From: Clavibacter phaseoli
GTDB lineage: Bacteria > Actinomycetota > Actinomycetes > Actinomycetales > Microbacteriaceae
Direction of reading: 5' to 3'
Assembly: GCF_021922925.1 (NCBI RefSeq)
Contig: NZ_CP040786.1
Coordinates: 1,302,001 to 1,366,000 of the forward strand
Length of the DNA stretch: 64,000 nucleotides
Under the pieces are notes generated by a model. It was not told the origin of the DNA. It was given only the letters and a program-made list of their open reading frames with translations, and searched no databases. The translations under genes and the position numbers were made by a program. Positions 1 to 7,279 of the stretch are shown piece after piece. The first letter of the stretch is position 1; every line of letters starts with the position of its first letter.

Positions 1-66
1 TGGTCCCCCGTAGCTTCGGGGACATCGAGACACCGCCGGGCCGGCGGCACGCGGACGGAGGACACC

Positions 67-303
67 ATGCCCAGCATCACCTACACCCCCCTGTCGCGCT
101 CGGCCGCGCAGGTGCGCGAGCTGCACGACGGGCTCCTGCGGGTCACCCGGCCGGACGGCGCGGTGCTCGGCTACGTCGAGCGCATGCACGAGCCGCAGGG
201 CGAGCGCTTCCGCGCCAAGCGGCTGCGCCGGGACGCGCAGGGGTTCGTCCCGCTGGGCGACTTCTGGTCGCTGCAGGACGCGGTGGACTGCCTGCGCTTC
301 TGA
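67..303 (+). CDS. small conserved-style hypothetical protein, 78 aa
   Basis: A 78-residue soluble basic protein with no signal peptide or membrane segment. An ATG follows a GGAGGA ribosome site (56-61) at normal spacing, and codon third positions are strongly GC, as expected of a real gene here. The sequence alternates aromatic and charged residues (GYVERMH, FWSLQDAVDCL) and looks like one small folded domain. I do not recognise the family. The next gene starts 83 bp downstream on the same strand with its own promoter, so co-transcription is not implied. Function unknown. Confidence 0.7.
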   Translation: MPSITYTPLSRSAAQVRELHDGLLRVTRPDGAVLGYVERMHEPQGERFRAKRLRRDAQGFVPLGDFWSLQDAVDCLRF

Positions 304-374
304 CGGCCGGCCGCCCGGTGGCGGTCGGCGCGACGCGCCCGCGCGGCCTCCCGGACGGCGCCCGGGGCCCGGGG

Positions 375-380
375 TACGGT
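375..380 (+). promoter_or_regulatory. -10 box TACGGT, leaderless start at 387
   Basis: TACGGT is followed by 6 nt and then the ATG at 387, with no Shine-Dalgarno between. This spacing puts the transcription start at the start codon, so the mRNA is probably leaderless. Confidence 0.6.
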
Positions 381-386
381 CGCCGC

Positions 387-1097
387 ATGCAGTGGTGGAA
401 TGATCTCCTCGATGCCCTCGCGTCCGAGCGGGGCACGCAGCTCCTCTCCGGCGTCGTCGTCCCCTTCGTCGCCATCGTGGTTGCCGGCGTGCTCGCCGCC
501 GTAATCGCGCGCAGCGCCACGCAGCGGATCCTCACCCGGCACGACCGCGAGGTGAAGGCCGCCGCCATCGGCGTGCTGATCGACGCGGCGCGCCAGGCGT
601 CCGCGTGGGACGGCCTCACAGCGCAGGAGCGCGTGCTCGCCGACCGCGCCGCGGGCGAGGCCGACATCCGCATCCGACTCCTGCCGGTCAAGGGCGCGGC
701 GACCGCCGCGACCTGGGCCGCGCACGAGATCACCGAGTTCAAGCGCGGCAGCGGCAGCTTCGGCTTCCAGTTCGACGCGCAGCTCGCCGAGTTCCGCGAC
801 CGCATGGTCGAGTGGCAGCACCACCCCGGCCGCGCCCGCAAGATCTTCCAGGGCGACATCTCCCGCTGGCAGTTCGAGGACGACCAGCCGGCCACCGACA
901 CGGGCGCCGCGAGCCGGCCGCAGGCGCGCCCCGCCGAGCCGACCGCCGTCGCTCCCGTGCCGGTGCCGTGGCGCAGCGGTGCCGACGACCAGCCGGCCGC
1001 CGAGCGCCGGGTCGAGTCGCCGGACGAGCAGTACAGCCCGCCCGTGCCCTCGTCGGCTGCCGCCAACTCGCGCGCCGCGGAGGCCGAGCGGCGCTGA
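387..1097 (+). CDS. membrane-anchored hypothetical protein, 236 aa
   Basis: I chose the ATG at 387 because a TACGGT -10 box lies 6 nt upstream; an in-frame start at 318 is possible but unsupported. Residues about 17-42 form one hydrophobic helix (GVVVPFVAIVVAGVLAAVIA). A charged, helix-rich cytoplasmic domain follows (about 45-165), then a Pro/Ala/Arg-rich disordered tail. This is a single-pass anchor with an internal helical domain, resembling other unassigned actinobacterial membrane-tethered proteins. No catalytic motif is visible. A strong hairpin follows the stop. Function unknown. Confidence 0.75.
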   Translation: MQWWNDLLDALASERGTQLLSGVVVPFVAIVVAGVLAAVIARSATQRILTRHDREVKAAAIGVLIDAARQASAWDGLTAQERVLADRAAGEADIRIRLLPVKGAATAATWAAHEITEFKRGSGSFGFQFDAQLAEFRDRMVEWQHHPGRARKIFQGDISRWQFEDDQPATDTGAASRPQARPAEPTAVAPVPVPWRSGADDQPAAERRVESPDEQYSPPVPSSAAANSRAAEAERR

Positions 1098-1115
1098 CCG
1101 TCCCCGCCGGCACAT

Positions 1116-1155
1116 GACGACGCCCCGCACCTCGGATGAGGTGCGGGGCGTCGTC
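1116..1155. terminator. bidirectional terminator hairpin between converging genes
   Basis: A perfect 18-bp stem (1116-1133 with 1138-1155) closes a GGAT tetraloop. It sits between the stop of the upstream plus-strand gene and the stop of minus-strand nadE, so it can serve both. There is no U-tract, which is usual for high-GC actinobacteria. Confidence 0.85.
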
Positions 1156-1174
1156 GCGTGGGGTCAGACGGGGA

Positions 1175-1996
1175 TCACTTCCACCAGTCGTCGAACATGC
1201 TCGCGGGGACCCGACGCTTGTGCTCGGTGCTCTGGTAGCGGGCCTCGATGGCCTCGGCCACCTCGTCGTCGACGTCGCGGCCCTCGAGGAAGTCGTCGAT
1301 GTCGGCGTACGTGAGGCCGAGGTTGGCCTCGTCGGTCTGGCCGGGGGTGTCGTCGAGGAGGTCCGCGGTGGGCGCCTTGAGGTAGAGCCGCTCCGGCGCG
1401 CCGAGGTGCTCGAGGAGGGCCCGGCCCTGGCGCTTGGTGAGGCCCGTGAGCGGGAGCACGTCCGCCCCGCCGTCGCCGTACTTCGTGAAGAAGCCCGTGA
1501 CCGCTTCCGCGGCGTGGTCCGTGCCGATCACCAGCAGGCGGGCCTGCCCGGCCAGGGCATACTGGGCGACCATGCGCGAGCGCGCCTTGACGTTGCCCTT
1601 GGTGAAGTCCGTCATCGCGTGACCGGCCGCGTCGGCGTACTCGGCCTGGAAGCCGTCGACGGCGCGCTTGATGTCGAAGACCACGCTCGACTTCGGCTGG
1701 ATGAAGGAGAGCGCGAGCTGCGCGTCCTCCTCGTCCGCCTGCACGCCGTACGGCAGGCGCACGGCGACGAACTCGGCGAGGAGCCCCTCGGCGGCGAGCT
1801 CCTCGACGGCGAGCTGGGCGATGCGCCCGGCCAGGGAGGAGTCCTGCCCGCCGCTGACGCCGAGGACGAAGCCCTCGGCACCGGTGGATCGGAGGTAGGC
1901 CTTGAGGAAGTCGACGCGCTTGCGGACCTCGTCGGCGGGATCGATGGTCGGGCGCACCTCGAGGGCGGCGATGATCTGTGACTGGATGTCGCGCAT
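1175..1996 (-). CDS. nadE: NH3-dependent NAD+ synthetase
   Basis: Makes NAD+ from nicotinic acid adenine dinucleotide, ATP and ammonia in the cytoplasm, the last step of NAD biosynthesis. The 273-residue length fits the ammonia-dependent class, with no N-terminal glutaminase domain. The PP-loop ATP pyrophosphatase motif SGGQDSS is at residues 48-54; further family motifs are [16 protein letters not shown] and the C-terminal EHKRRVP segment. The ATG sits 6 nt after a TAGATT -10 box, indicating a leaderless single-gene transcript ending at the hairpin at 1116-1155. Identification is firm. Confidence 0.97.
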   Translation of the reverse strand: MRDIQSQIIAALEVRPTIDPADEVRKRVDFLKAYLRSTGAEGFVLGVSGGQDSSLAGRIAQLAVEELAAEGLLAEFVAVRLPYGVQADEEDAQLALSFIQPKSSVVFDIKRAVDGFQAEYADAAGHAMTDFTKGNVKARSRMVAQYALAGQARLLVIGTDHAAEAVTGFFTKYGDGGADVLPLTGLTKRQGRALLEHLGAPERLYLKAPTADLLDDTPGQTDEANLGLTYADIDDFLEGRDVDDEVAEAIEARYQSTEHKRRVPASMFDDWWK

Positions 1997-2002
1997 GCGT
2001 CG

Positions 2003-2008
2003 AATCTA
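2003..2008 (-). promoter_or_regulatory. -10 box TAGATT for nadE (leaderless)
   Basis: On the minus strand TAGATT is followed by 6 nt (CGACGC) and the nadE ATG. No ribosome site is present, so the message probably starts at or next to the ATG. Confidence 0.65.
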
Positions 2009-2036
2009 CGTCCGATCCGGCGCTTCCGACAGTCGG

Positions 2037-2109
2037 TCCCCCCGGCGCGACTCGAACGCGCAACCGTCGGATTAGAAGGCCGATGCTCTATCCATTGAGC
2101 TACAGGGGG
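2037..2109 (-). tRNA. tRNA-Arg (anticodon TCT)
   Basis: A complete 73-nt cloverleaf on the minus strand. The acceptor stem CCCCCTG pairs with CGGGGGG including one G-T. The D arm starts TAGCTCAATGG, the anticodon loop is CTTCTAA with TCT at positions 34-36, and the T arm is GCGCG-TTCGAGT-CGCGC. The discriminator is A and no CCA is encoded. A TACCCT box ends 8 nt before the mature 5' end, so the primary transcript would have almost no leader. It reads AGA, a rare codon in a genome this GC-rich. Confidence 0.96.
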
Positions 2110-2117
2110 TCGTGACG

Positions 2118-2123
2118 AGGGTA
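2118..2123 (-). promoter_or_regulatory. -10 box TACCCT for tRNA-Arg
   Basis: The minus-strand TACCCT lies just past the stop codon of the thioredoxin-like gene and 8 nt before the tRNA 5' end. The surrounding 11-mer GTAGTACCCTC is matched at one degenerate position upstream of tRNA-His (GTAGTATCCTC, 3378-3388). Confidence 0.5.
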
Positions 2124-2456
2124 CTACGCGGGATCCGGGCGCCCCGGGGCGCTGCCGGGAGCGGCGGCGGCCGTCCCGTCCATGGCCCGCACGACCGCCT
2201 GCAGCACCTGGGGCGCGGTCGGCACGCCCTCCGCGCGAAACACCTCGCGGTCCCCCGCGCGCACGAGGATCGTGGGCGTCGACCGGATGCGCTCCGCCTC
2301 GGCCAGGTCCGCGTGCGCCGCGACGTCGAGCTCCTCGACCGGGAGCCAGGGCAGCAGCCGCTGGACCTCCTGGAGCGAGCGCCGGGTCGCCTGGCACGGA
2401 ACGCAGAAGAGGGAGGAGAACATGATCACCCGCACGCCCTCGGATCCCGCGGGCAC
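2124..2456 (-). CDS. thioredoxin-family protein with CVPC active site
   Basis: A small thioredoxin-fold protein of about 110 residues (99 if counted from the ATG at 2423). The redox motif FCVPC sits directly after a predicted beta strand (VRVIMFSS), and the later STPTILV contains the conserved cis-proline. I favour the in-frame GTG at 2456 because the first strand lies upstream of the ATG at 2423; the start is uncertain. It lies 32 bp downstream of the SCO4848-like gene on the same strand, so the two are probably co-transcribed. Likely a cytoplasmic thiol reductase or mycoredoxin-like protein; the partner is unknown. Confidence 0.75.
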   Translation of the reverse strand: MPAGSEGVRVIMFSSLFCVPCQATRRSLQEVQRLLPWLPVEELDVAAHADLAEAERIRSTPTILVRAGDREVFRAEGVPTAPQVLQAVVRAMDGTAAAAPGSAPGRPDPA

Positions 2457-2488
2457 CGCGTCGGGCCTGGGCGCGCCCCCTCCGGGGG

Positions 2489-2704
2489 TCAGGACGCGAA
2501 GGCCGCGACGGCGGCGACGATCGAGACGAGGGCGAGGAGCAGGGACACCGACACCAGCACGAGGTGGACGGTGAAGAAGGCGGTGCGCGACCCGTCGGCG
2601 GCGCGGGCTCGGGGATCCTTCGCGACGCGCTTGAGGAACTGCGGCCACACGACGACGTTCCAGACGCCGTTGACGATGAGCAGGACGGCGAGGAGGGTGA
2701 TCAC
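2489..2704 (-). CDS. SCO4848-family small membrane protein, 71 aa
   Basis: Two hydrophobic helices (residues about 1-20 and 44-69) flank a short basic loop with KRVAKDPRARAADGSRTAFFTVH. This matches the actinobacterial SCO4848 family of small inner-membrane proteins of unknown function as I recall it. A GTG start lies 6 nt after a minus-strand TACCAT box, so it is leaderless. It is divergent from orn, and the thioredoxin-like gene follows on the same strand. The role is unknown. Confidence 0.8.
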   Translation of the reverse strand: MITLLAVLLIVNGVWNVVVWPQFLKRVAKDPRARAADGSRTAFFTVHLVLVSVSLLLALVSIVAAVAAFAS

Positions 2705-2710
2705 TCCCCC

Positions 2711-2716
2711 ATGGTA
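2711..2716 (-). promoter_or_regulatory. -10 box TACCAT, leaderless start at 2704
   Basis: TACCAT, 6 nt, then GTG on the minus strand. It is one arm of a divergent promoter pair with the orn promoter at 2749-2754. Confidence 0.6.
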
Positions 2717-2748
2717 GGCGGCGCATCAGGGCGGCCCGGGCCCGCCGA

Positions 2749-2754
2749 TAGGAT
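2749..2754 (+). promoter_or_regulatory. -10 box TAGGAT for orn (leaderless)
   Basis: TAGGAT, 6 nt (CGGGGG), then the ATG of orn. There is no separate Shine-Dalgarno at useful spacing. Confidence 0.6.
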
Positions 2755-2760
2755 CGGGGG

Positions 2761-3381
2761 ATGGGCAACAACTCTGACCGGCTGGTGTGGATCGACTGCG
2801 AGATGACGGGGCTCGACCTCGCGATCGACGAGCTGGTGGAGGTCGCCGTCGTCGTCACCGACTTCGACCTCGTCCCCGTCGACGCCGGCTTCACGATCGT
2901 GATCAACCCCGACCCCGCCGCGCTCGCGAACATGGGCGAGTTCGTCACCGACATGCACCGGTCCTCGGGGCTGCTAGACGAGATCCCCGCGGGCGTCAGC
3001 CTCGCCGACGCCGAGTTCGCGGTGCTCGAGTACCTGCTGCAGCACGTGCCGAACGGCGGCAAGGCGCCCATCGCGGGCAACACCATCGGCACCGACCGCG
3101 CGTTCCTCGCGAAGTACATGCCCCGCGTGGACGCGCACCTCCACTACCGCAGCGTCGACGTCTCCTCCATCAAGGTGCTGGCGAAGGAGTGGTTCCCCCG
3201 GATCTACTTCAACTCCCCGGCGAAGAACGGCGGCCACCGCGCCCTCGCGGACATCCTGGAGTCGATCCGGGAGCTCGAGTACTACCGCCGCGCGGCCTTC
3301 GTGCCGGCGCCCGGACCGGCCACCGAGGACGTGCAGGCCATCTCCGCGGACGTGACGTCCGCGTGGGCCCCGCGGCTGTAG
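2761..3381 (+). CDS. orn: oligoribonuclease
   Basis: A DEDDh 3'-5' exoribonuclease that degrades 2-5 nt RNA fragments and pGpG to mononucleotides in the cytoplasm. The 206 residues match the family. The metal-binding acidic residues are D12 and E14 (WIDCEMTGLD), D112 (GTDRAF) and D164, with the catalytic H159 in GGHRALADI. The last 25 residues are a nonconserved tail. It is transcribed from a leaderless promoter, and tRNA-His follows immediately. The stop codon TAG at 3379-3381 runs into the likely tRNA promoter. Confidence 0.97.
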   Translation: MGNNSDRLVWIDCEMTGLDLAIDELVEVAVVVTDFDLVPVDAGFTIVINPDPAALANMGEFVTDMHRSSGLLDEIPAGVSLADAEFAVLEYLLQHVPNGGKAPIAGNTIGTDRAFLAKYMPRVDAHLHYRSVDVSSIKVLAKEWFPRIYFNSPAKNGGHRALADILESIRELEYYRRAAFVPAPGPATEDVQAISADVTSAWAPRL

Positions 3382-3387
3382 TATCCT
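3382..3387 (+). promoter_or_regulatory. -10 box TATCCT for tRNA-His
   Basis: The sequence GTAGTATCCTC (3378-3388) overlaps the orn stop codon and contains TATCCT. The tRNA starts 38 nt further on. The same 11-mer with one change precedes tRNA-Arg. Confidence 0.45.
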
Positions 3388-3425
3388 CTTCCATGGCCGT
3401 CCGCGAGAGCGGGATCGGCCGCATG

Positions 3426-3501
3426 GTGGGCGTAGCTCAGTTGGCAGAGCGCTGGCTTGTGGAGCCGGAAGTCGCGGGTTCGAGCCCCGTCGTCCACCCC
3501 A
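3426..3501 (+). tRNA. tRNA-His (anticodon GTG), CCA encoded
   Basis: A cloverleaf with acceptor GTGGGCG pairing to CGTCCAC (one G-T), D arm TAGCTCAGTTGGCAGAGC, anticodon loop centred on GTG, and T arm GCGGG-TTCGAGC-CCCGT. The discriminator is C (3498) and the preceding base G3425 supplies the diagnostic G-1 of histidine tRNAs. CCA is encoded at 3499-3501, unlike the nearby tRNA-Arg. A strong hairpin follows 4 nt later. Confidence 0.97.
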
Positions 3502-3504
3502 CCG

Positions 3505-3540
3505 GGAAGGGCCGGGATCCGAGAGGGTCCCGGCCCTTCC
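3505..3540 (+). terminator. terminator after tRNA-His
   Basis: A 13-bp perfect stem (3505-3517 with 3528-3540) and 10-nt loop directly after the CCA end. Confidence 0.85.
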
Positions 3541-3628
3541 GTCGTCTCCCCCGTGGTCGCCGACCGTCACGCGGCCGACCATCGCATCGGCCGGGCTCCC
3601 GCGCATGCGCGTATGGGAGGGTGGGCGG

Positions 3629-3979
3629 ATGCTGCGCTGCGATCCCGACGACTTCGAGCGACTGGTGGTCGACGAGCTCGACGAGCTGCCGGACGAGATG
3701 GTGGACGGGCTCGACAACGTCGTGTTCGTGGTCGAGGACCGGCCCGAGGACGGGTCGCTCGACCTGCTGGGCCTCTACGACGGCGTGGCCATGACCGAGC
3801 GCGGGCAATACGGGTTCGGCGAGATGCCGGACCGCATCGTCGTCTACCGCGAGCCGCACCTGCACGAGGCCGAGGACATGGACGCGCTGCGGGATCTCGT
3901 CCACGTCACGCTCGTGCACGAGATCGCGCACTTCCACGGCATCGACGACGACCGGCTCCACGAGCTCGGCTGGGCCTGA
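3629..3979 (+). CDS. putative zinc metallopeptidase (zincin, HExxHxxGxxD), 116 aa
   Basis: A short protein of the single-domain bacterial zincin type (Pfam Zincin_1-like as I recognise it). The motif HEIAHFHGIDD at residues 97-107 gives HExxHxxGxxD: H97 and H101 as zinc ligands, E98 as the base and D106 as the likely third ligand. The rest is acidic, which suggests a cytoplasmic protein. The ATG at 3629 follows a GGAGGG site at good spacing; an in-frame ATG at 3605 has none. Substrate unknown; the family is widespread in actinobacteria without a defined role. Confidence 0.85.
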   Translation: MLRCDPDDFERLVVDELDELPDEMVDGLDNVVFVVEDRPEDGSLDLLGLYDGVAMTERGQYGFGEMPDRIVVYREPHLHEAEDMDALRDLVHVTLVHEIAHFHGIDDDRLHELGWA

Positions 3980-4034
3980 GACTCACCGCGGACGCACCGG
4001 CCCACGGTCCGCGCATCGTGCGGCCCGGACGCAT

Positions 4035-4071
4035 GACGACCCCGGCAGCCGCAGGGCGGGCCGGGGTCGTC
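4035..4071. terminator. terminator between converging genes
   Basis: A 12-bp stem GACGACCCCGGC (4035-4046) pairs with 4060-4071. It lies between the zincin gene and the minus-strand gene ending at 4104. Confidence 0.75.
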
Positions 4072-4103
4072 GGCGGGCGCTCAGGCGCCGGATGTGCCGG
4101 GGA

Positions 4104-4376
4104 TCAGAGCTCGAGGGACTCGTCGTCGCCCTCGCCGAGGACGTCGTCGCTGCCGTCGGCCACGAACGTGTAGGTCACGCGCTGCTCGCCCGCGACCTCG
4201 GACACCTGGCCGGCGCGGTACTGGAAGAGAGACTCCTTGCCCTCCACGGCCGACATGGTGCTGATGGTCTCGTCGTGCTGGCCGTCGACGAGGACGCGGG
4301 TCTCGGTGGTGCCCTCGAGGGGGCCGTCGGCGTAGACGGCGAGGTAGCGGACGTCGGACGGTGCGGAATCGGTCAT
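4104..4376 (-). CDS. acidic hypothetical protein, 90 aa
   Basis: A small acidic protein (many E and D residues, C-terminal GDDESLEL) with a beta-rich pattern such as YLAVYADGPLEGTTETRVLV and RVTYTFVAD. No membrane segment, signal peptide or known motif. The ATG is 6 nt downstream of TAGCCT and leaderless. The first three bases of that box are also the TAG stop codon of the kinase gene upstream. Function unknown. Confidence 0.7.
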   Translation of the reverse strand: MTDSAPSDVRYLAVYADGPLEGTTETRVLVDGQHDETISTMSAVEGKESLFQYRAGQVSEVAGEQRVTYTFVADGSDDVLGEGDDESLEL

Positions 4377-4382
4377 GGCCTC

Positions 4383-4388
4383 AGGCTA
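4383..4388 (-). promoter_or_regulatory. -10 box TAGCCT overlapping a stop codon
   Basis: The minus-strand TAG at 4388-4386 terminates the upstream kinase and begins the TAGCCT box. The ATG of the next gene follows after 6 nt. Confidence 0.55.
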
Positions 4389-4934
4389 CCCGGCCGCCGC
4401 CACGGCGTCCGTGCGGACGACGGCGTCGGCCAGGGCGCGCGGATCCTCCCGGTCGACGTGCGCGCGCCACTGCGCGTCCCAGCGCTCCCACTCCCGCGCG
4501 AAGGCCTCGCCGTCGCGGGCGATGGCGCGGGCCCGTCGCACGGCGTCATCCGCCTCCACCCAGATGCGGTGCGTGGCGAGGCGCGCGGCGGCCCGGGTCA
4601 GGGATCCGCAGCCCTCGACCACGAGCGGGCGCCCCGGGTCCAGGTCGTGCCACTCCGCGGGCGCGTCGGCGGACCAGTCCCAGCGTCGCCAGCGGGGGCG
4701 GCCGCCCGGGCGCATCTCCGACAGGACCTCGCGCTCGAGGTGCCGGGACGCCGCCTCGAGGCCGTCCCAGCCGGGGTAGACGTCGTCGAGCCGGAGGAGC
4801 TGAGCGCCGGGCGGGAGCCCCGCGTCCGGGTCGCCGTCGCGGACGAGGGCGTCCGCCAGGGTCGACTTGCCGGAGCCGGACGGGCCGTCGACGAGGACCA
4901 GCGCCGGGCGTCGCTCCCCCGCCTCAGGCCGCAC
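4386..4934 (-). CDS. P-loop kinase (uridine-kinase-like) in the TPP-riboswitch operon
   Basis: A 182-residue P-loop NTPase of the uridine/AAA_18-type small-molecule kinase group. Walker A GPSGSGKST is at 17-25, an acidic LRLDDVYPGWDGL motif at about 48-60 matches the substrate or base region of nucleoside and vitamin kinases, and a lid-like RRARAIARDG stretch lies near the C-terminus. The GTG start overlaps the end of ykoC by 11 nt, so the two are translationally coupled. Family assignment is good but the substrate is unknown. Position suggests salvage of thiamine, HMP or a nucleoside; this is inference. Confidence 0.8.
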   Translation of the reverse strand: MRPEAGERRPALVLVDGPSGSGKSTLADALVRDGDPDAGLPPGAQLLRLDDVYPGWDGLEAASRHLEREVLSEMRPGGRPRWRRWDWSADAPAEWHDLDPGRPLVVEGCGSLTRAAARLATHRIWVEADDAVRRARAIARDGEAFAREWERWDAQWRAHVDREDPRALADAVVRTDAVAAAG

Positions 4935-5718
4935 CGGAGCCCCACGTCCCGGCCGCGACGGCGGCCGCCACCGCGCAGGCGGCCACGAGCACGGCGACCG
5001 CCACGACCAGCGCCTCGCGACGGCCGATGACGCTGGGCCGGGCCCACGTGCGGGCGGTGCCGCCGCCGAAGCCGCGGGCCTCCATGGCGGTCGCCAGCTT
5101 GCTGCCGCGCCGGATGGAGAGCACGAGGAGCGCGAAGGCCTGCCCGGCGAAGCGTCGGATCCGGCCGCGGTCGGCGACGCCGCGTGCACGACGGGCCAGC
5201 TCGAGCGAGCGCCAGTCGTCGAGGAGGAGGCCCACCAGCCGGACGCCCGCGAGCGCCCCGAGGACGAAGCGGGACGGCAGGCGCGCGACCTGGGCGAGGC
5301 CGTCGGCGAGGTCCGTGGGATCCACGTCCGTGAACAGGGCGAGAGAGGCGACGCCGATGGCCAGCACGCGCAGCGTCGTGGCGACCGCCAGCAGGACGGA
5401 CCCCTCGCTGACGACGACGAGCAGGAACTGGGCGTACACGTCGCCGGACGTGCGGCCGTAGAGCAGGATCGTCAGACCGGCGCCGGGCGCCGCGATCCAG
5501 ATCGGGATGCCCCGGACGAGGAACGCGCGCGGACGGATCCCCGCGGCGGGCAGGAGCAGCAGCTCGAGCGCGAGCGCCACGCCCGCGGAGACCACGTCGA
5601 GGCTCAGCACGAGGACGAGCGTCAGGACGAGGGCCGCCGCGAGCCGGGCGACGGGGTTGACGGCGGCGAGGCCGGTCGCACGGGCGGCGGGCACGACCGA
5701 GGTCGGGGCGGCGCTCAC
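4924..5718 (-). CDS. ykoC: ECF transporter transmembrane (T) component, YkoC-type
   Basis: The energy-coupling transmembrane subunit of an ECF vitamin transporter. The 264 residues have about five or six hydrophobic helices and the two coupling-helix Ala-Arg-Gly signatures, at 178-180 (ELARRARG) and 214-216 (AMEARGFGGG), which dock into the ATPases. The GTG start overlaps the ykoD stop as GTGA, and the kinase gene overlaps its 3' end. Together with the S component and fused ATPase under a TPP riboswitch it forms a YkoEDC-type HMP/thiamine importer. Confidence 0.92.
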   Translation of the reverse strand: MSAAPTSVVPAARATGLAAVNPVARLAAALVLTLVLVLSLDVVSAGVALALELLLLPAAGIRPRAFLVRGIPIWIAAPGAGLTILLYGRTSGDVYAQFLLVVVSEGSVLLAVATTLRVLAIGVASLALFTDVDPTDLADGLAQVARLPSRFVLGALAGVRLVGLLLDDWRSLELARRARGVADRGRIRRFAGQAFALLVLSIRRGSKLATAMEARGFGGGTARTWARPSVIGRREALVVAVAVLVAACAVAAAVAAGTWGSGAA

Positions 5719-7277
5719 CGCACGACCTCCAGGCGGGCGGCGGAGCCCGGGACGGCGTCGAGGCGGAGGACGTCGTCCGCGAGCGCGCGGACGAGGTCCG
5801 CGTCGTGGGTGACGGCCAGGACGCCGACGCCCGCGCGGTCGACGAGGTCGGCCAGGAGCGCGACGAGCTCGGCCCAGGTGCGGGCGTCCTGCCCGAACGT
5901 CGGCTCGTCGAGCACGAGGAGGCGCGGCGCGGTCGCGAGGGCCGTCGCCACGGAGAGGCGCCGCTTCTCGCCGCCCGACAGCGTGAAGGGGTTGGCCTGC
6001 GCGAGGCCGTCGAGGCGCAGGCGCGTGAGCAGCTCGTCGACGCGGCGGGCGGCGTCCGCGGGATCCATGCCCACGGCGCGCGGGCCGACCTCGAGCTCCG
6101 CGCGCACGGTGCCGGCGAGGAGCTGGTGCTCCGGGTCCTGGAAGACGGTGCCGATGCGGGCGGCCAGCTCGCGCGAGCGCCAGGCGACGGGATCCGCGCC
6201 GAGGCCGTCGGCGAGGGCCGCCTCCGCGACGACCCGGCCGGACAGCGCGGGCAGGAGGCCGCCGAGCGTCAGCGCGAGCGTGCTCTTGCCGCCGCCGTTC
6301 GGTCCGGTGAGGGCGGTGACGCGGCCGGAACCGAGCGCGACGCCGACGCCGTCGGCCACCGCGGTGCCGCGGGCGCCGCCCCGCCCCACGGCGAGGCCGT
6401 CCGCGCGGAGGAGCGTCGCGGGCGCGGCCCGATCGCGGACGGGCGCGGCCGGCTCGCGGCCCGGCACCCAGACGCCCGCGGCGGCGAGGGACGCGCCCTG
6501 GTCGCGGAGGACGTCGTCGGGCGCCCCGTCGGCGAGGACCCCGCCGTCGGCCGCCAGCACGACGACCCGGTCGACGAGGTCCTGCCACACGGCCACGCGG
6601 TGCTCGATGACGACGAGGGTCGCGCCGGTCCGCTCGACCACCGACCCCACGGCGTGACGCACCTCCCCGACGCCCTCGGGATCGAGGTTCGCGGTCGGCT
6701 CGTCGAGCAGCAGGAGCCCCGGCCGCATGGCGAGGACCCCGGCGAGGGCGAGGCGCTGCTTCTGCCCGCCGGAGAGCGCGGTCGTGGAGCGGTCGAGGGC
6801 GACGTCGAGGCCCACCGCGTCGAGCGCGTCGCGCACGCGCGCCCAGATCTCGTCGCGCGGGACGCCGAGGTTCTCGCAGCCGAACGCGACGTCGTCGCCG
6901 ACGCGGGAGAGGATCACCTGCGCATCCGGATCCTGCAGCACGAGCCCCGCGCGGCCGCGGCGGGCGGCCGGATCCTCCCCGTCGACGAGCAGGGTGCCGC
7001 GGGTCTCCCCCTCGTCGTCGCCGCCGAGGACGCCGGCGAGGGCGTGCATGAGCGTGGTCTTGCCCGCGCCGGACGCGCCGAGCAGCAGCACCCGCTCGCC
7101 CGGCTCGATGACGAGGTCCACGTCGCGGACCGCCCAGGCGCTCCGACCCGCGTGCCGCCAGCCCCAGCCCTCGGCCCGCACGGACGCCCCGCCCGCCGCG
7201 TCGGCCGTCGCCTCCGGCCCGGCGAGCGGGACGCGCGACGCGTCGATCGACGCCGTGCGACGGCCCGGCCGCCGCAC
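5715..7277 (-). CDS. ykoD: ECF transporter ATPase, two ABC domains fused (YkoD-type)
   Basis: A 520-residue tandem ABC ATPase that powers the importer. Domain 1: Walker A GASGAGKTT 67-75, signature LSGGQ 168-172, Walker B ending LDEP at about 191-194. Domain 2: Walker A GPNGGGKST 325-333, signature LSGGE 433-437, Walker B ending LDEP 456-459. Most ECF systems use two separate ATPases; the fused form is characteristic of YkoD. The GTG at 7277 lies 2 nt after the ykoE stop, so translation is probably coupled; a longer start would run into ykoE. Confidence 0.93.
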   Translation of the reverse strand: MRRPGRRTASIDASRVPLAGPEATADAAGGASVRAEGWGWRHAGRSAWAVRDVDLVIEPGERVLLLGASGAGKTTLMHALAGVLGGDDEGETRGTLLVDGEDPAARRGRAGLVLQDPDAQVILSRVGDDVAFGCENLGVPRDEIWARVRDALDAVGLDVALDRSTTALSGGQKQRLALAGVLAMRPGLLLLDEPTANLDPEGVGEVRHAVGSVVERTGATLVVIEHRVAVWQDLVDRVVVLAADGGVLADGAPDDVLRDQGASLAAAGVWVPGREPAAPVRDRAAPATLLRADGLAVGRGGARGTAVADGVGVALGSGRVTALTGPNGGGKSTLALTLGGLLPALSGRVVAEAALADGLGADPVAWRSRELAARIGTVFQDPEHQLLAGTVRAELEVGPRAVGMDPADAARRVDELLTRLRLDGLAQANPFTLSGGEKRRLSVATALATAPRLLVLDEPTFGQDARTWAELVALLADLVDRAGVGVLAVTHDADLVRALADDVLRLDAVPGSAARLEVVR

Positions 7278-7279
7278 GG

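Noticed and set aside
1..66. CCCCGTAGCTTCGGGG hairpin at the left edge as a regulatory RNA
   Set aside because: Only a 4-bp GC stem at the window border; could be the tail of an upstream terminator, but context is missing.
4598..5189. Longer version of the kinase starting at an ATG near 5189
   Set aside because: It would overlap most of the 3' third of ykoC in another frame and adds only Arg/Pro/Ala-rich sequence; GTG 4934 overlapping the ykoC stop is the natural start.
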